DNA of 64,000 nucleotides from Protonemura montana (taxonomy: Eukaryota > Arthropoda > Insecta > Plecoptera > Nemouridae): the NCBI GenBank assembly GCA_947568835.1, contig OX387603.1:11268151-11332150 (forward strand). The letters are read 5' to 3'. The notes below the pieces were generated by a model. It had not been told where the DNA came from, made no database searches, and saw only the letters and a list, made by a program, of their open reading frames with translations. Below, one piece after another: positions 34,901-45,500 of the stretch (the first letter of the stretch is position 1; the number at the start of each line of letters is the position of its first letter). Position numbers and translations under genes: made by a program.

Positions 34901-37309
34901 AACACATAATAAATATACATGCAACTGATGGACAATTTTATTTAAAAGTAACATACCTAGTTTGATAGTAATGTTCCGCTCCAGTTCATTCTTGAATCGC
35001 ACAGTCTGAACACCTGAGATTGCCTTCACGACTGTTGACTTTCCGTGGGCGACATGTCCAATTGTTCCTAGAAAAATCAAACAAACATTACGATGCATCA
35101 GTGTGAATTTCGCACAGACATGAAAATCTACATTTATTCAGTGGAATCCCAGTGAACACTCAAATTAGGAAGTTTAAGCTTATGCAATGCCATTCTTACC
35201 AATATTGATCGTTGCTTGTCTGCTAATTACTTCAGGAGACAGAGCGGTAAGTTTCGTCACATCCTACGAAAGAAAAAAACAAACCTTATGACTTATGGAA
35301 AAATGAACAGAGAACATTTTTGGGATTTGAGTGTTCTCTCCATTATTTGTCACTGCTGCTACGTTAGATTTAAATTTTGTTGACATGGAATTGCAAATAT
35401 TGTGAACATCTCTTACAATGACGAAGGCACCATGCAAAAACATCTAAATTCGCAAACATTCTAGAAATTTCTCGACAAGATGCAACGCAAATTTTCTTCT
35501 CCGGTATCATTCTCTTTTGATTTCCTTATTCATCACAATCGAAAGGTAAATAGGCATTTTCCTATATCGTAGTCATGCCAGAAATAGCATTGGATTAACC
35601 GTAGGTCTAGGACATTGATAGGTATCATCTGACGCAGTTGAGCTGCCAATAAAATGACATACACTAGGATTAATTTGAGTTTGCCACTTTCTGGGGCGCT
35701 TGTACCAACCTAGAAAACATGACACCACGATGCTACTGTTAACTATCCGATTTAAAAGCAACAAAATAATGTTTTTCTTTGGTTGAAACATTTAATAATT
35801 TCAGGAAAACAAAATATTTAATGAAAACCAATAAATGTTTATCAACCAAAGTTAAAATTAATATATTTTGGATTACTTTTAACTTTTATCAGGTGTAGGC
35901 AGGAAACCAAGCTCGCAAACTGCTTTTTGGCAGCCATTGCTAGAATCCGCTAGTGTACGGCAGGTATTTAGCAGAAGTCATTAGGACTTTTAGTTTTGCA
36001 TTTAAGTTCTTATTTTTCAATATAATTAATTTCACGTAAATAAACTGATAAATTCACAAAGAATTTAAGTGCATGATGCATTGTATGGTCATAATTTTCT
36101 GGTTAATTTCAAACTCCCCGGTGAAGACTGGCTTTATTTTGCATTGTAAAGTTGGCAATGTGTAATCAGAGTCCACCAGGCTGTGGCAAGGTAAGGCTAA
36201 CACAACTGTACCTAGCTGGTGATTGTAAGGCTAGTGTTTTTCTTGAAAATGTGTATCCTATGCTCCTGTTTTTTTTTAAAGTGCAAATAATAACAGCTGT
36301 ATGCAAGGCTTCCAGGCATCTCAACGAGTCTTTGATATAAATTTGAGAATTATTTATTGATAGGAGAGGTAGCTTGTTAGTTTATATATTCTTGCCCACC
36401 AAGAAAATCACCTAGGCTGACACATGAAAGTGCCACATCGAAGACAGGTTAGAGGATTAGTAGTTACCTACAGCCTACCCCAAGCGCAGTCTAGCATTTA
36501 CAGCATAGCCAAAGAAAGAAGATACTGGTATAAGAACTCCCCCCCCCCCCCCCTATATTGCTACCAACTGATAAATTACCCTTACATTACCCATTACAGT
36601 TTTTAAATACGTAAGTGGTGTTTTTCAAAACAGTTGGCCCGTATGTCAAATAATAACACCTGTGGTACCTCTGATTAGAAAAGTGTGCTCTCAAAATGAC
36701 AGAGTTTAGTTCAACTGATTGCATCGGCTTGGAAAAAATACCAACTACAGAAAATATGCTTATTTAAGTAGCAACTCTAACCAGAGCTAAAGGGATCCTA
36801 GTTGAGTACCATTAGTTCTGTAATTTCCGAGTGGAATGGAAAGGAATGAGATGAAACGGGCAATTTTACTGTAGCATAGATAAAGGACAGGTTAACCTTA
36901 CATTATACCAGTAGGTAATGCTACCTACTAACCTACCCATGCTCCCAATCGTATGACAGCCCATGGGGTTTTGACTAGAGATTATTGCTAGGGGCATAAT
37001 ATGCAAAGAAATCTGTCAAAACGACCAGTGCTAACGACACTGATTCGCTTTTTCGTTGTAGTACAAACAAGATACCATACCCAAACGGAAAGAACATGAG
37101 GAAGACACGTAGGCCTAGTGAAGACCAGATGCTTGTACTTATAAATACGCGCAAATACTAAAATATTAGTTACAGTTACTAAAAATCGGTCACTTATGCC
37201 TGTAGCAAAAGAATAAAGTAATTGATGTTTGACTTACAAGCTTAGATAAGTCCTGTTTGGACAAATTAGGCTGGCCGCTTGTCACGCCGCTCCCTTCGTT
37301 CCCCGCCAT
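22888..37309 (-). CDS. eIF2gamma: translation initiation factor eIF2 subunit gamma, complete (10 exons)
   Basis: Exons in order: 37309-37238, 35263-35200, 35067-34957, 28479-28246, 26782-26624, 25611-25382, 25229-25085, 24625-24456, 24320-24148, 22951-22888. They total 1422 nt and give 473 residues, against 472 in human eIF2S3. eIF2-gamma is the GTPase core of the eIF2 complex that brings initiator Met-tRNA to the 40S subunit. GTPase motifs are present: P-loop G-x4-GKST (residues 49-57), DCPGH (135-139), NKID (191-194) and SAQ (226-228). The C-terminal beta-barrels follow and the end is [11 protein letters not shown]. The start MAGNEGS matches the family and has A at -3 and G at +4. All introns are GT-AG except intron 5 (GC-AG). 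Exons 1-3 are shared with Su(var)3-9. Confidence 0.97.
23370..23783. mobile_element. small inverted-repeat element in eIF2-gamma intron 9
   Basis: The ends 23370-23425 and 23724-23783 are inverted repeats of about 55-60 bp at roughly 80% identity (right arm contains agtgataaaggcaacagcc). Between them lie an A run, a (TA)n tract, a G run near 23524-23541 and pyrimidine-rich sequence, with no transposase. Confidence 0.65.
24148..24320 (-). CDS. eIF2gamma: eIF2-gamma exon 9
   Basis: It encodes [20 protein letters not shown] and [20 protein letters not shown], and ends KHW in phase 2 at TGGAG|GTAAGA. Confidence 0.95.
24456..24625 (-). CDS. eIF2gamma: eIF2-gamma exon 8
   Basis: It encodes [20 protein letters not shown] and [14 protein letters not shown]. 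The donor is GCCAAG|GTAATT (phase 0). Confidence 0.95.
25085..25229 (-). CDS. eIF2gamma: eIF2-gamma exon 7
   Basis: It encodes [20 protein letters not shown] and FAVPGGLI. The donor is ATTG|GTGAGA (phase 1). Confidence 0.94.
25382..25611 (-). CDS. eIF2gamma: eIF2-gamma exon 6
   Basis: The acceptor aattccctcag is followed by GC ACT GTG. It encodes [37 protein letters not shown] and [14 protein letters not shown]. The donor is CTCAAG|GTAAGA. Confidence 0.95.
25618..25966 (-). repeat. SINE of the 5S-type family in eIF2-gamma intron 5
   Basis: A fairly intact body in the same sense as eIF2-gamma, with cctctctcccgaacagaac on the plus strand and a tail of (attg)n. The tail ends 7 bases before the exon 6 boundary. 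Confidence 0.85.
26624..26782 (-). CDS. eIF2gamma: eIF2-gamma exon 5, GC donor
   Basis: It encodes [20 protein letters not shown], the NKIDLVKE motif and EQILKFVQ. Frame and the next exon require the donor CAAG|GCAAGA, a GC-AG intron; no GT donor keeps the frame. Confidence 0.92.
26783..28245. other. eIF2-gamma intron 4
   Basis: AT-rich. A tRNA box A-like stretch (gcccgagcggtt, near 27570) has no clear box B, so it is not called. Confidence 0.7.
28246..28479 (-). CDS. eIF2gamma: eIF2-gamma exon 4
   Basis: The acceptor cccacag is followed by GC, completing a Gly codon as the Su(var)3-9 exon also does. It encodes YANAKIYK, a cysteine-rich insert, [20 protein letters not shown] and ALLLI. The donor is ATCG|GTGAGT. 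Confidence 0.95.
28480..30312. other. intron and Su(var)3-9 3' UTR region
   Basis: This lies between the Su(var)3-9 stop and eIF2-gamma exon 4. A minus-strand AATAAA at 29589-29584 could end the Su(var)3-9 mRNA with a 3' UTR of about 0.7 kb. Nothing else was recognised. Confidence 0.5.
30313..32073 (-). CDS. Su(var)3-9: Su(var)3-9 specific exon
   Basis: The acceptor ttttacaattgcag is followed by GC AAA GGA GAA AAG ATG, so the phase-1 G of shared exon 3 completes a Gly codon. The remaining 585 codons run uninterrupted to the stop at 30315-30313. An internal ATG at 32058 could start a 581-aa protein without the eIF2-gamma part if an internal promoter exists. Confidence 0.95.
   Translation of the reverse strand, partial: GKGEKMESRSLISMELDAIDPVLLLTGREQRLSPKRIPSRKVEGQRPITRTKRKILSPIKTRPKIKRRDSDGESMHSSNLSDTDRCSILNGSLAPSSGCSSPVPPSTHISSEFQSSSSLEESDSTQTTVSTEPSIPIAPLELKEGDDTYEVEKIVDHATFSDNNLYYLVKWLNWADKFNSWECEENVEGCPKLLNRYWKKVYSEYDNKSSLNKSREEVDELRKSLCVSTREVLEGMMRKGQHKLVCSKEGTLMKEISQLARENKKNWNHDRIARLKKKLMLRALYIARIEQSEQLKQWLIQANSMEKNHVQISVENDVDLEGPPLNFIYVNDYVPSEGIVIPDDPPIGCECESSCGSSKNCCGAQSGSKFAYTETKQLAVTIGTPIYECNKRCKCDADCINRVVQNGRKIKLCIFRTDNGCGWGVKTLEKISKGEFVCEYVGEVITNEEAERRGKIYDAEGKTYLFDLDYNENEQFPYTVDAARLGNISHFINHSCDPNLAVFAVWVNCLDPNLPKLALFATRHIKAGQELSFDYSFQSLSADPNVSTPTSPSRPRLQTNETEGLSGRSCKMLCKCNTQKCRRYLF
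30313..37309 (-). CDS. Su(var)3-9: Su(var)3-9 H3K9 methyltransferase, eIF2-gamma fused isoform
   Basis: Shared exons 37309-37238, 35263-35200 and 35067-34957, then exon 32073-30313, give 668 residues (Drosophila about 635). The protein methylates histone H3 lysine 9 in heterochromatin. The first 82 residues are those of eIF2-gamma; a split Gly and KGEK follow. A basic, Ser-rich linker precedes the chromodomain (about 230-282, TYEVEKIVD ... YYLVKWLNW). The pre-SET (about 427-487) has the CECESSC and CKCDADC cysteines. The SET (about 491-619) has GWGVKT, NHSCDPN (575-581) and ELSFDY. The post-[11 protein letters not shown] closes the protein. All catalytic motifs are present. The arrangement matches the insect (Dicondylia) gene fusion. 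The free P-loop at the N-terminus is an incomplete GTPase and should not act as one. Confidence 0.95.
34306..34404 (+). repeat. tRNA-SINE-like body, copy 1
   Basis: tcaatttctgagac, aaaatacct and tagatttcaaataaa recur in copy 2 at 34636-34735. A weak tRNA-like head may precede it. Confidence 0.55.
34568..34735 (+). repeat. tRNA-derived SINE-like element, copy 2
   Basis: The head reads agtagctcaatgggtt (box A-like) and gggtttgagttccc (box B-like). The body repeats 34306-34404 with aaaatacct and gatttcaaataaa. Confidence 0.6.
34957..35067 (-). CDS. eIF2gamma: eIF2-gamma / Su(var)3-9 shared exon 3
   Basis: It encodes [20 protein letters not shown] and on to ERNITIKL, including the P-loop. The donor CTAG|GTATGT is phase 1 and corresponds to the conserved intron 81-1 of the family. 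It is spliced either to 32073 (Su(var)3-9) or to 28479 (eIF2-gamma). Confidence 0.95.
35200..35263 (-). CDS. eIF2gamma: eIF2-gamma / Su(var)3-9 shared exon 2
   Basis: It encodes [20 protein letters not shown] and ends in phase 1 with ATTG|GTAAGA. It is one of the most conserved parts of the factor. Confidence 0.95.
37238..37309 (-). CDS. eIF2gamma: eIF2-gamma / Su(var)3-9 shared exon 1
   Basis: It encodes [10 protein letters not shown]...LSKL (24 codons, phase 0) and ends CTT|GTAAGT. An in-frame ATG lies 8 codons upstream (37333-37331) in a weak context, so the MAG start is preferred. Confidence 0.93.
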
Positions 37310-37420
37310 TTTGCTGATGAAATTAAGGTTCATGGACGCCGAGACGAGAAGCAAAGGCGCCAAGAAAACGGTTTTAAAATTTTTTTTATTTACCAAGTGC
37401 GTTAAAGTTAAAAAAAAATT
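37310..37420 (-). promoter_or_regulatory. eIF2-gamma / Su(var)3-9 leader and probable core promoter
   Basis: On the minus strand a pyrimidine-rich stretch (cttttcttggcgcctttgct, then tctcgtctc) lies 30-60 bases before the start codon. This suits a TOP/TCT-type start common in translation-factor genes. No TATA box is obvious. Because exons 1-3 are shared, both products should use this promoter. Confidence 0.35.
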
Positions 37421-40400
37421 CTGGAGAAATTAGCTGGCATGTATTAAGCGTTGTATCGTTGAGTGGTTGTATCTTTTATCTATTTTTCTGTTTCACCAAT
37501 CGTTAACATTTCGGCGACAGATTCATAAGCGCGGTAGACTGTTGTCGCACAGAGCGCGCGTATTTCATGGTCATTCAAAAAGGGCTTCACTAACAAAATG
37601 TATTTTTTTCTTGGTAATTCAATTTTTATTTTGACTGAAAGGTAAATAATTATTTTAGTGAAAGAATGGTCAAGAGCGAAATAAGCTTTTGAAAGTGCTC
37701 CAAGTACAGTGGATCTTATATATATATATGTCCAAGGCCACTTTTTTTTCGGCCCACTTACGCAGCTCCAAATTTAACCCAAACTTAAAATCCCCCACAC
37801 CTATTTTACAGCACTTTCGAGATCCTAATCCAATATTGAATACTATTTCTTAATTGAAACTTACTTCCCCCCCCCCCCCTATTCATTGCATTTCTTTTAA
37901 CACTTTCAGCGTTCCAAATTTAATATTGTTAACTTCACGATGGAGGCCCTTCTTTCAATTTGGAATAAAATTGTTCGGAACACACATTTAGATTCTTAAT
38001 ATTGAATGGACGCGTCACTTTTGGAAGCTTTTTGCAGCATTTTACTATTTGCCCATGCCCTTGCTTTACAAACTCTAAAAACACAGCTACTATCGACATT
38101 TTGTTTCGAGAACACTCTGTATTGTACAAGAATAACAGTACCCATCTATTAGCTTTAATAACCTATATCAAACTGTTAACATGTTGCAAGCATGATAACT
38201 TGATAAGCATTCTTATTGAGTTTTGAGTGAATATACTCAAAATTAACTACAAACAACAGAAAAAGCTATGAAAAAGATCATCAGAACTGCAGGAACCAGC
38301 AGCTACTCCCACCCAAAATTACAAAACGAATGCACTTACCTACTATCTAACCAAAAATTGCAGTTTGGATGGTAACTCTATTTGGACATTAGGGATTTGG
38401 ATAGAATTTAAACATTTTCAACTAAATCAGACCATTTACAAAGGGATTATTTTATAAAAAAATGTATAGTCTGCAAAGCACAGATACAAACAAATTCTGA
38501 TTTCTCTTCAACAGTTGGTTAAGTAAATCTTCTAAGGTATGACATGCAACCAACGGCGCAGATAAATAAAAAGCAATAAGCAATACGATGTGCAGTTACG
38601 AGTCGTCTTAAAACCACTTTAATGAAAATTTCCGTTTACATGACCACAGATAGTTTGTATTCATAGTTCCACAAGTTCTAATGGTTATTATTTAAGCCCA
38701 TCAGAGATGTCTGGGATAAATAGGGCCTACATTATGCTATGAAATTATATGTACCTATCTCCACTTTCCATCGTAGGTATTAACTATTACGGTATCATAA
38801 GAATTTGCTAACAATATCTACAGAGCATTTGATTGGGCCACTATTATTATTTGATACATTTTATTTATGCCACAACAAACGTGATGACATTGATTTTTAT
38901 TATTATTATATAATTAAATTAATTCTGTTAGCTGCAACAATGTCCACGCTTTGGAAAAAATCTTTGAATACATTTTTTGCATTCATATAAATGTGTAAGG
39001 ATATATTGCATATTTTAGGTTGGTGGCTAGGTAGGTACTTTTATATTTACATAATATCCTGAGAAATGGTACACTTTTAAACAATAATAAAGTTACCTAC
39101 TCTTTGATAACATGACGTTGTATACGTCTACTGGCCCAATCAACTGAACAATACTGAGAACAATCCATCTGAAAACAAATTGTATACCATTAATGTAAGA
39201 GTAACTGCATGCAGTGTTAAGAAATGATTGGTACAATAATATTCTTCAGTTGACAAATTACTTTGCAACTCTTTTGAATCTAGTATAATATGCTGCACTT
39301 GGCTATATTGCCTATTAACGTTACATAAACAGAGAATAGCTAATTTACCCAGTTGACCACAGACTTGGGACTACATTTCTACTTTACCATTGCAACGATG
39401 GAAGATGGATAACAGTAGTGTGGCGCCTTGTGCAGAATAAATTGAGATTGCATTTTCTCATATGAATACATCCAAGCACCATTCATTCATATAAAATATC
39501 CTACACATAATTTTACATTATTTCCTAAGCACTGTTCATCAAATCAGATAACAGACTGATACTGCAGTAAAAGTTCCAGAACAAAACACTAACCTCACAT
39601 AGCTTTTCGTGGATTTTCTTCACAGATATATGAAATATTGTTAATATGTTACACAATTTTTTTTTCTTTACTGTGGTCTATACACATTTTTCATTTAATC
39701 ATGATAGAGACTAGAAATCTGTTGATAAAATAAAATTCAAACTTAAAACCATTAATCTGCAAGTATGTTAATATCTATATAACTATCATTATTACCTCTT
39801 GTAAATATTGAAAAGCAATTTTTCAATTACGGAACACGAACCCGTTAAGTTGCGCCCGCTTAAACATTTCTATTAACATAATAATATTGTTAATACTATT
39901 TGCGTATTTGCCTTTCCACAGTTAAAATTAAATTATAATATATAATGTTTTAGTATTTTTTAAAAGTACTTAACCAATGGCAACATATTCTACAACTACA
40001 AACATCTTTTTACTATATTTGTCTAGTTCAAGGAAAAGTCCAGCTTTCTATTAATATATGCACCAGTGGAATTGAATAGAGTCATTTTATGTTATTTACA
40101 AGAACATTGGTGCAATGTAGCTGAAAATGTCATGAACACCACATGAATTTCATGTCCAGGTTCCACTTCCAATGATAATCGTAGATTGATGAGACTGCTG
40201 CAAATCTTCCACTCTTGAAACAATCTTATAAAAGAGTAATATTTTATTGTCTTCCAATATCTAGCTAATAATTCTATGGTATATAATTGTGTGCATATAA
40301 AACCACCTGAATAGCAATAAGTACTAGCAAATGATATTAAATTTGTTTCATTTTGCAAAGAATTTTGATAAAATAGTAATTGTAATGTGACCTATATCAC

Positions 40401-41937
40401 TGTACCTATTTCAACAGCAGTTAAGTGTAGATTTAAGATTTTGAGTTGGCCAAAATAGCTTAATGCTAGAGTTGTGCATTGAACAGTACGCATTGACTAC
40501 CTGACATACGTTATTTGAATCCAGGATTCTAATATATTGAAAGTTTGTCAAATTTTTAGAAACTTCTGATGTGATTCCATCGCAGTGGTCATTGTGTGGT
40601 ATAAATAATGTTTTTGCAAGAAGCAAAGGTACAGAGCTCAGAAGATTAGAAGATAGCTTTCCTTTGCCTGGAATGGTTGGAGTGCTCAATGTGGCTTTCT
40701 TACCATTTCGAGTTAGCTATTTTTGCTAGGTAAGTGAACTATAAACACCATTATATGAACAGTAAATGCTTGGAAGTAGAAGGAAAACAAGTATAGATAA
40801 AGAACAAACAAGTTAAACTATTCAATAAAATCTTGTCTACGATACAGCGCATCAGCTTCAACAAAGATCAGGTATTATGTAATAACTACTCAAGAGTGGG
40901 CAGATTGGATTATCACAATATTTTCTCCACGTTTAAGGACAATACTAATAGTAACTGAACTACGTAGAGTGTAGGACAGTTATATCTTATTTACACAATC
41001 TAATGCAGCATGATTTTCAACAAATGCCATTGCTCACTCAACAAAACCAACGCTTTGCTGCTTGCCGCAACTTGATTTTACAATATTTCTATAAATTTAG
41101 ACAAGATTCCGGAAAATCTAATTATCTATTATATATTTTATTTTATGTATAAGTATATCTCTATCTTATCCTTAATATACATAACTATTTTTGCATTAGA
41201 TAATACACTCAATACTTAACAATTTTTGGGAATCCACAACTTAATTCCCTGCCAAGGAATAAAAGGTTCCTGCACAGCAGTACTAGGTAGAAGTAGACAA
41301 ATCGCCACAACAGTTACGTAACACACGCGAATCGGCCCTTTGGCATCGCCTCGGACAACGGCTAGGATGAATCAACAGCATCGTAACTACTTGCCGTGAA
41401 GTAGAAGGTCTTACTATCAACCCAACGTGCTGTGCTTTCGAACGTGAAGGAAGGAAAGATTGTGTTGGGTATTTGGTACCAGTCATTTTGTTGACTTGAA
41501 ACATGTTTGCTCTACAGAAAGGAGGCTGGATAAAATCTGTGCCATGTTTAGAGTAACTACAATAGAATTATCTCGTAGAGTCACAAGGTAGCAGTGATAG
41601 TTTGTAGAAATGTCATTGTTGCCACTCAAGAGAGGCGGATGTGCGCAGGGAGACACTACCTACGCCAATCTTTTCAGTAAAAGATTGAAACCCTAACTTT
41701 ATAAACGTGATCATCGTTTTACAACCATCTTGTCCTTTCTGAAATCCAATTACGATGTTTAGCCATTCGTTTTTTAAGGAACGCACAGTTTTAAGGTGAG
41801 AGTGAATAAGTTTTTGGTGAAATTGAATAGTATTGCATTTGTTTGATAGAAAGTTTTTTAAGAGTCTCCATAATTACAGTTTAGATAGTTTTTGTTTTCC
41901 TACAATACTTGACAAATTCCTCGCATTTGTATCCATA
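37421..41937. other. intergenic between eIF2-gamma 5' end and tomosyn 3' end
   Basis: About 4.5 kb of AT-rich DNA with a C run near 37868. No coding or RNA gene was recognised on either strand. Confidence 0.5.
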
Positions 41938-41992
41938 TTTATTCACTTTCACGTTGATCGAGCAGCTTTTCCCGTCTATTTCATCGTTTATT
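41938..41992 (-). terminator. tomosyn polyadenylation signals
   Basis: Two minus-strand AATAAA hexamers (41992-41987 and 41943-41938) lie about 285 and 335 bases after the tomosyn stop. Confidence 0.5.
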
Positions 41993-42274
41993 TAAAATGC
42001 TTTTTAGAATAAGAGCCACCGATATTTTAGTAAGGCAAAAACCTACTTGAATAAGTTGGTTTTTGAAGAAAGAAGAGATTTGTCAGCTATTCTGAATTGT
42101 GGGAGAAGAGTCGTGACAACTTAAAAAAATATAATAGCTTTTCTCAAAAAACACTGAAAAAAACCATGAAACATTATATTCCTCAGAAAGAAACTTGTTT
42201 CATAACTTTCCTCATATTTAAGGTTGGTCATACTGGTTTTCGCGAGCACGTCGTACAGTTAGGGGAAGGTTGGC

Positions 42275-42537
42275 TCAGAGTTGGTACCACTTCTTGTCCT
42301 TGTTCTTGAGCATGAGGCTGTGCGCAGTGGATGCAAACGACTCTGCCTCGTTCATCATCTTCTCCGTAGTGTCCTCGAGCTGACCGAGCTTCTCTCCGCG
42401 CTCCACGACCATCTGGTGGGTGCGAGCGATCTCCCCAGTCACGGAGCCGACGCGAGTGTTGATCGCCTCCATGTTGGCCTGGGGGCCTGGGATGTGCTTG
42501 GCAACGCTGCGTGACGCGCGACCGCTGGCCTCACCGA
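42275..42537 (-). CDS. tomosyn: tomosyn terminal exon, R-SNARE
   Basis: It encodes FGEASGRASRSVAKHIPGPQ, the SNARE helix with zero-layer Arg in VVERGEKLGQLEDTTEKM, and the family end KDKKWYQL before TGA (42277-42275). Confidence 0.96.
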
Positions 42538-45500
42538 CTGTTGGGACAAACGAGGCTTGTTTCAAGCGCAACCAAACGGCTTTAAATCAAATGGTTTGGA
42601 GTGTGGGAAAAACTAGCATTACAGCATTGCGATGTGTCGGTTTTTGAATGCGTGACCATCACGCACATGGTCACATCGTTTTAATATAGAGGTTGGAGGC
42701 ATTAGAGTTAGTACCACAACTTTATTCGCCATGCTTATACACCTATTGTCAGCATGGATTTGTGGAGGATTCCTGTCATTTGTAGAGGTTGCAAGTCTTT
42801 CGAAAGGGATGTTAAGCCGCTGTTCTCCTTGGTGCGCTAATTGCTGGCACCGAGTTTCCTTCCTTCTAGACTAGACTCACCACCATCCTCACCATCATCC
42901 TCATCATCATCACCCTCAGACCAGTTTCAAAGGCCCGTTGTCATAGCAGTGAGTTGTTAAAAAAACAATTCTATCAAATCCACCGTGCTGCTCATGGAGG
43001 CTTACGCTACACTGATTTTCCTGATTTCAGTCAGAAGATAAATAAATATTATCTAAGACATTATTTTTTTGTCAAAAAGATCCATATAACAGTGACCTGA
43101 TCAAGGACAGCACTTGAAATGTTACAGCAACATGAATTTACCAGTCACCTTCCTCAATCATCTGGTGTTGAGCTTGGTAACTGCCTATGCACCTTCCAAA
43201 ATTTTCTTAACCTGCCCTTCTGGCACCCTAGCATTCAAACTTATTAGATTGTTGGATGTTCTGAGGATTTCCCTACAAGAATAACAAAAATATGTCAATG
43301 GAATTTAAAGAGAGCATTGATCTTTTGAGGAGAACAAAATAAGTGTTCAGTAAGTTACTGTGCAAAACTTTTGCGTTGTTTGCGCGTAGTTTGTTTCAAC
43401 GTAGGTGCATGGAATTTAATCTTTTAGCAACTTAGTTACTTTAACTAATCTTAGCAGTAGCAACTTACAAAGCTCTTCTCGGTCAAGCGTGCGAGTTCCC
43501 CCTCCAAACACACTCTTGAAGAAGCTTTCCTTGGGGGGTTCAGGCATATCGTGGGCCAGAAACAGTTCACCCACCATTTCCGTCAAGCTCACGCTGCAAA
43601 CGAGATTTAAACTGAAGCGTCAATTTGTTTTGCAAGTTAGTTAAAACACTTAAAAGGCTTAATTAAGGTGAAAAATAATAAGATATTTTGTTAACAAATT
43701 TAGAAATAACGACAAAAATTAGCCATACATTAATTTTTTTGTAAACACTATTTAAACACCAGTGAGTTAAAATGAAACATACAGTTCTAAATTACATCGT
43801 AATTTTTTCTTAGCAATTGTCATTACCAGAATTCTGCTGAAGTGGTGAACTTCTGGACTTCTGTAGGTGAACATAGGTACAACCCATGCCCACGATTACT
43901 AAAGCAGAATGTCCTTGCTATCCTGTAAAAACCACCAACCAATATAAGTCAATGAAAAAAACGTACCGTGCAAGCTAAACATAATTTAGCTGCAGCAGCT
44001 GTGACTGTTAAACACGTTTTACATTTCATACACAAGAGCCAGTACCTAACTTAAAACTTCTTGAAAAAAAAAAATCAAATCAAATAGCATGTGAGTTACT
44101 ATGTATAAAGAAAAAATTAAGATAAACATATTTAACCAAGCATTGTAATGAGGAGCATATGGATGAATAAAGTATGCTTTGAAATTTGCCATAAGTCTGT
44201 TAAAATATCATCAAAAGTCAAATATATCTTATTTATTATTATAAAAGAGTGAAAACTAATTTTTCGAGATTGTAATTCATCATTCATTACTATGCTTGAT
44301 ATAAAAGGAAAAATAAGTGTAGTGTAACATCAAATTGAAGGTACTTAAGAGAAAAAAACATGGTTTCCAATTGGAAATTAAAACACATTTATAACAAAAT
44401 CAAGACATTTAAAGCAACCCTTGAAAGATATCCAATCTGTTTTCAAGCAAACATCGAAGCACCGAATCTTACAAATTATCCGTAAGAAATTTTCTCATTT
44501 TCTCTCCTTTGCTGTTTAATTTTGTTAACAATAACTAACGCTAAAACATCAACTATTGTCAATAACAGCATCTCCAGTTTTTGTGTTCTTGTGAAGTCCT
44601 TTCTTTATTAGCTCATGCACACTGAGATGCCATCGAATGTAGGTATGCATATGTACAGATGAATGATCACTGATGATGACTACGTAACACCGAAACATAA
44701 ACTGAGCACCGTCAAGTTAACGGCCTGGTTTTGTCTTTTGGTAGGCTTGTGTAAGTGATCGTCATGCAGTGGGCGAAGGTATCGTTTTAGAGCAGGTGTG
44801 GAGGTTTCGTTTGTGACGGGAAGGTGAGTTAAGAGTTGGCAAGTATCGGAAGAAGGATGTGTCATGTTGTCGTCATGTAAGAGTATACTGAATGAATTGA
44901 ATGAATGTATTTGTGTGACTTACTGATCTGTATCTTCATTTACAAACATCTGCTGACCCCAAATGGACAACATAGGGTCTACAATGCCTTGTTTGCTTGT
45001 CTGAAAACTGTTCAAGGAAGAAAACAAGAAAGAAAGATTGCAGGGTTGGTTAGAAGTTACTGGTAAATGTAGTAGAGTAGAAAATATATATTTATCGATG
45101 AGTTATTATGAAAATGCTTTGTTATTGCGTTGCTGAATAGCAAAGCATATGCGGGTGAAAATGTGATTGAAGTATATTGATGACAAGAAATTACTTTCCT
45201 TTTAACTCATGCTTGTGAGTTGAAAATAATATGAGGGTAGGGCCAGGGGGGTTAAAGAAAATTTGTGTGGGCTCGATCGATAAGGGCAGTTTAAACAAGA
45301 ATATGAAGTGCAATGAAACCTCGATTTTACGTCTCACGAACGCACTGCTGATTGCTAGTGAATTAGTACACTTGTTTTAGCAACACGCCTTTCAGTGCCT
45401 TGTGAACGCAAAATGCTTTTGCAAAAAGCAAACAAAGCTGGATTGTTTCTAAAAAGTTTTTAAAAATATCCTGTGCAAAATTAAGCAAAGAAGTTGAAAA

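Larger units (their letters stand above)
32074..34956. other. intron upstream of the Su(var)3-9 exon
   Basis: 2.9 kb, AT-rich. It holds tRNA-related direct repeats at 34306-34404 and 34568-34735; the rest shows nothing. Confidence 0.8.
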
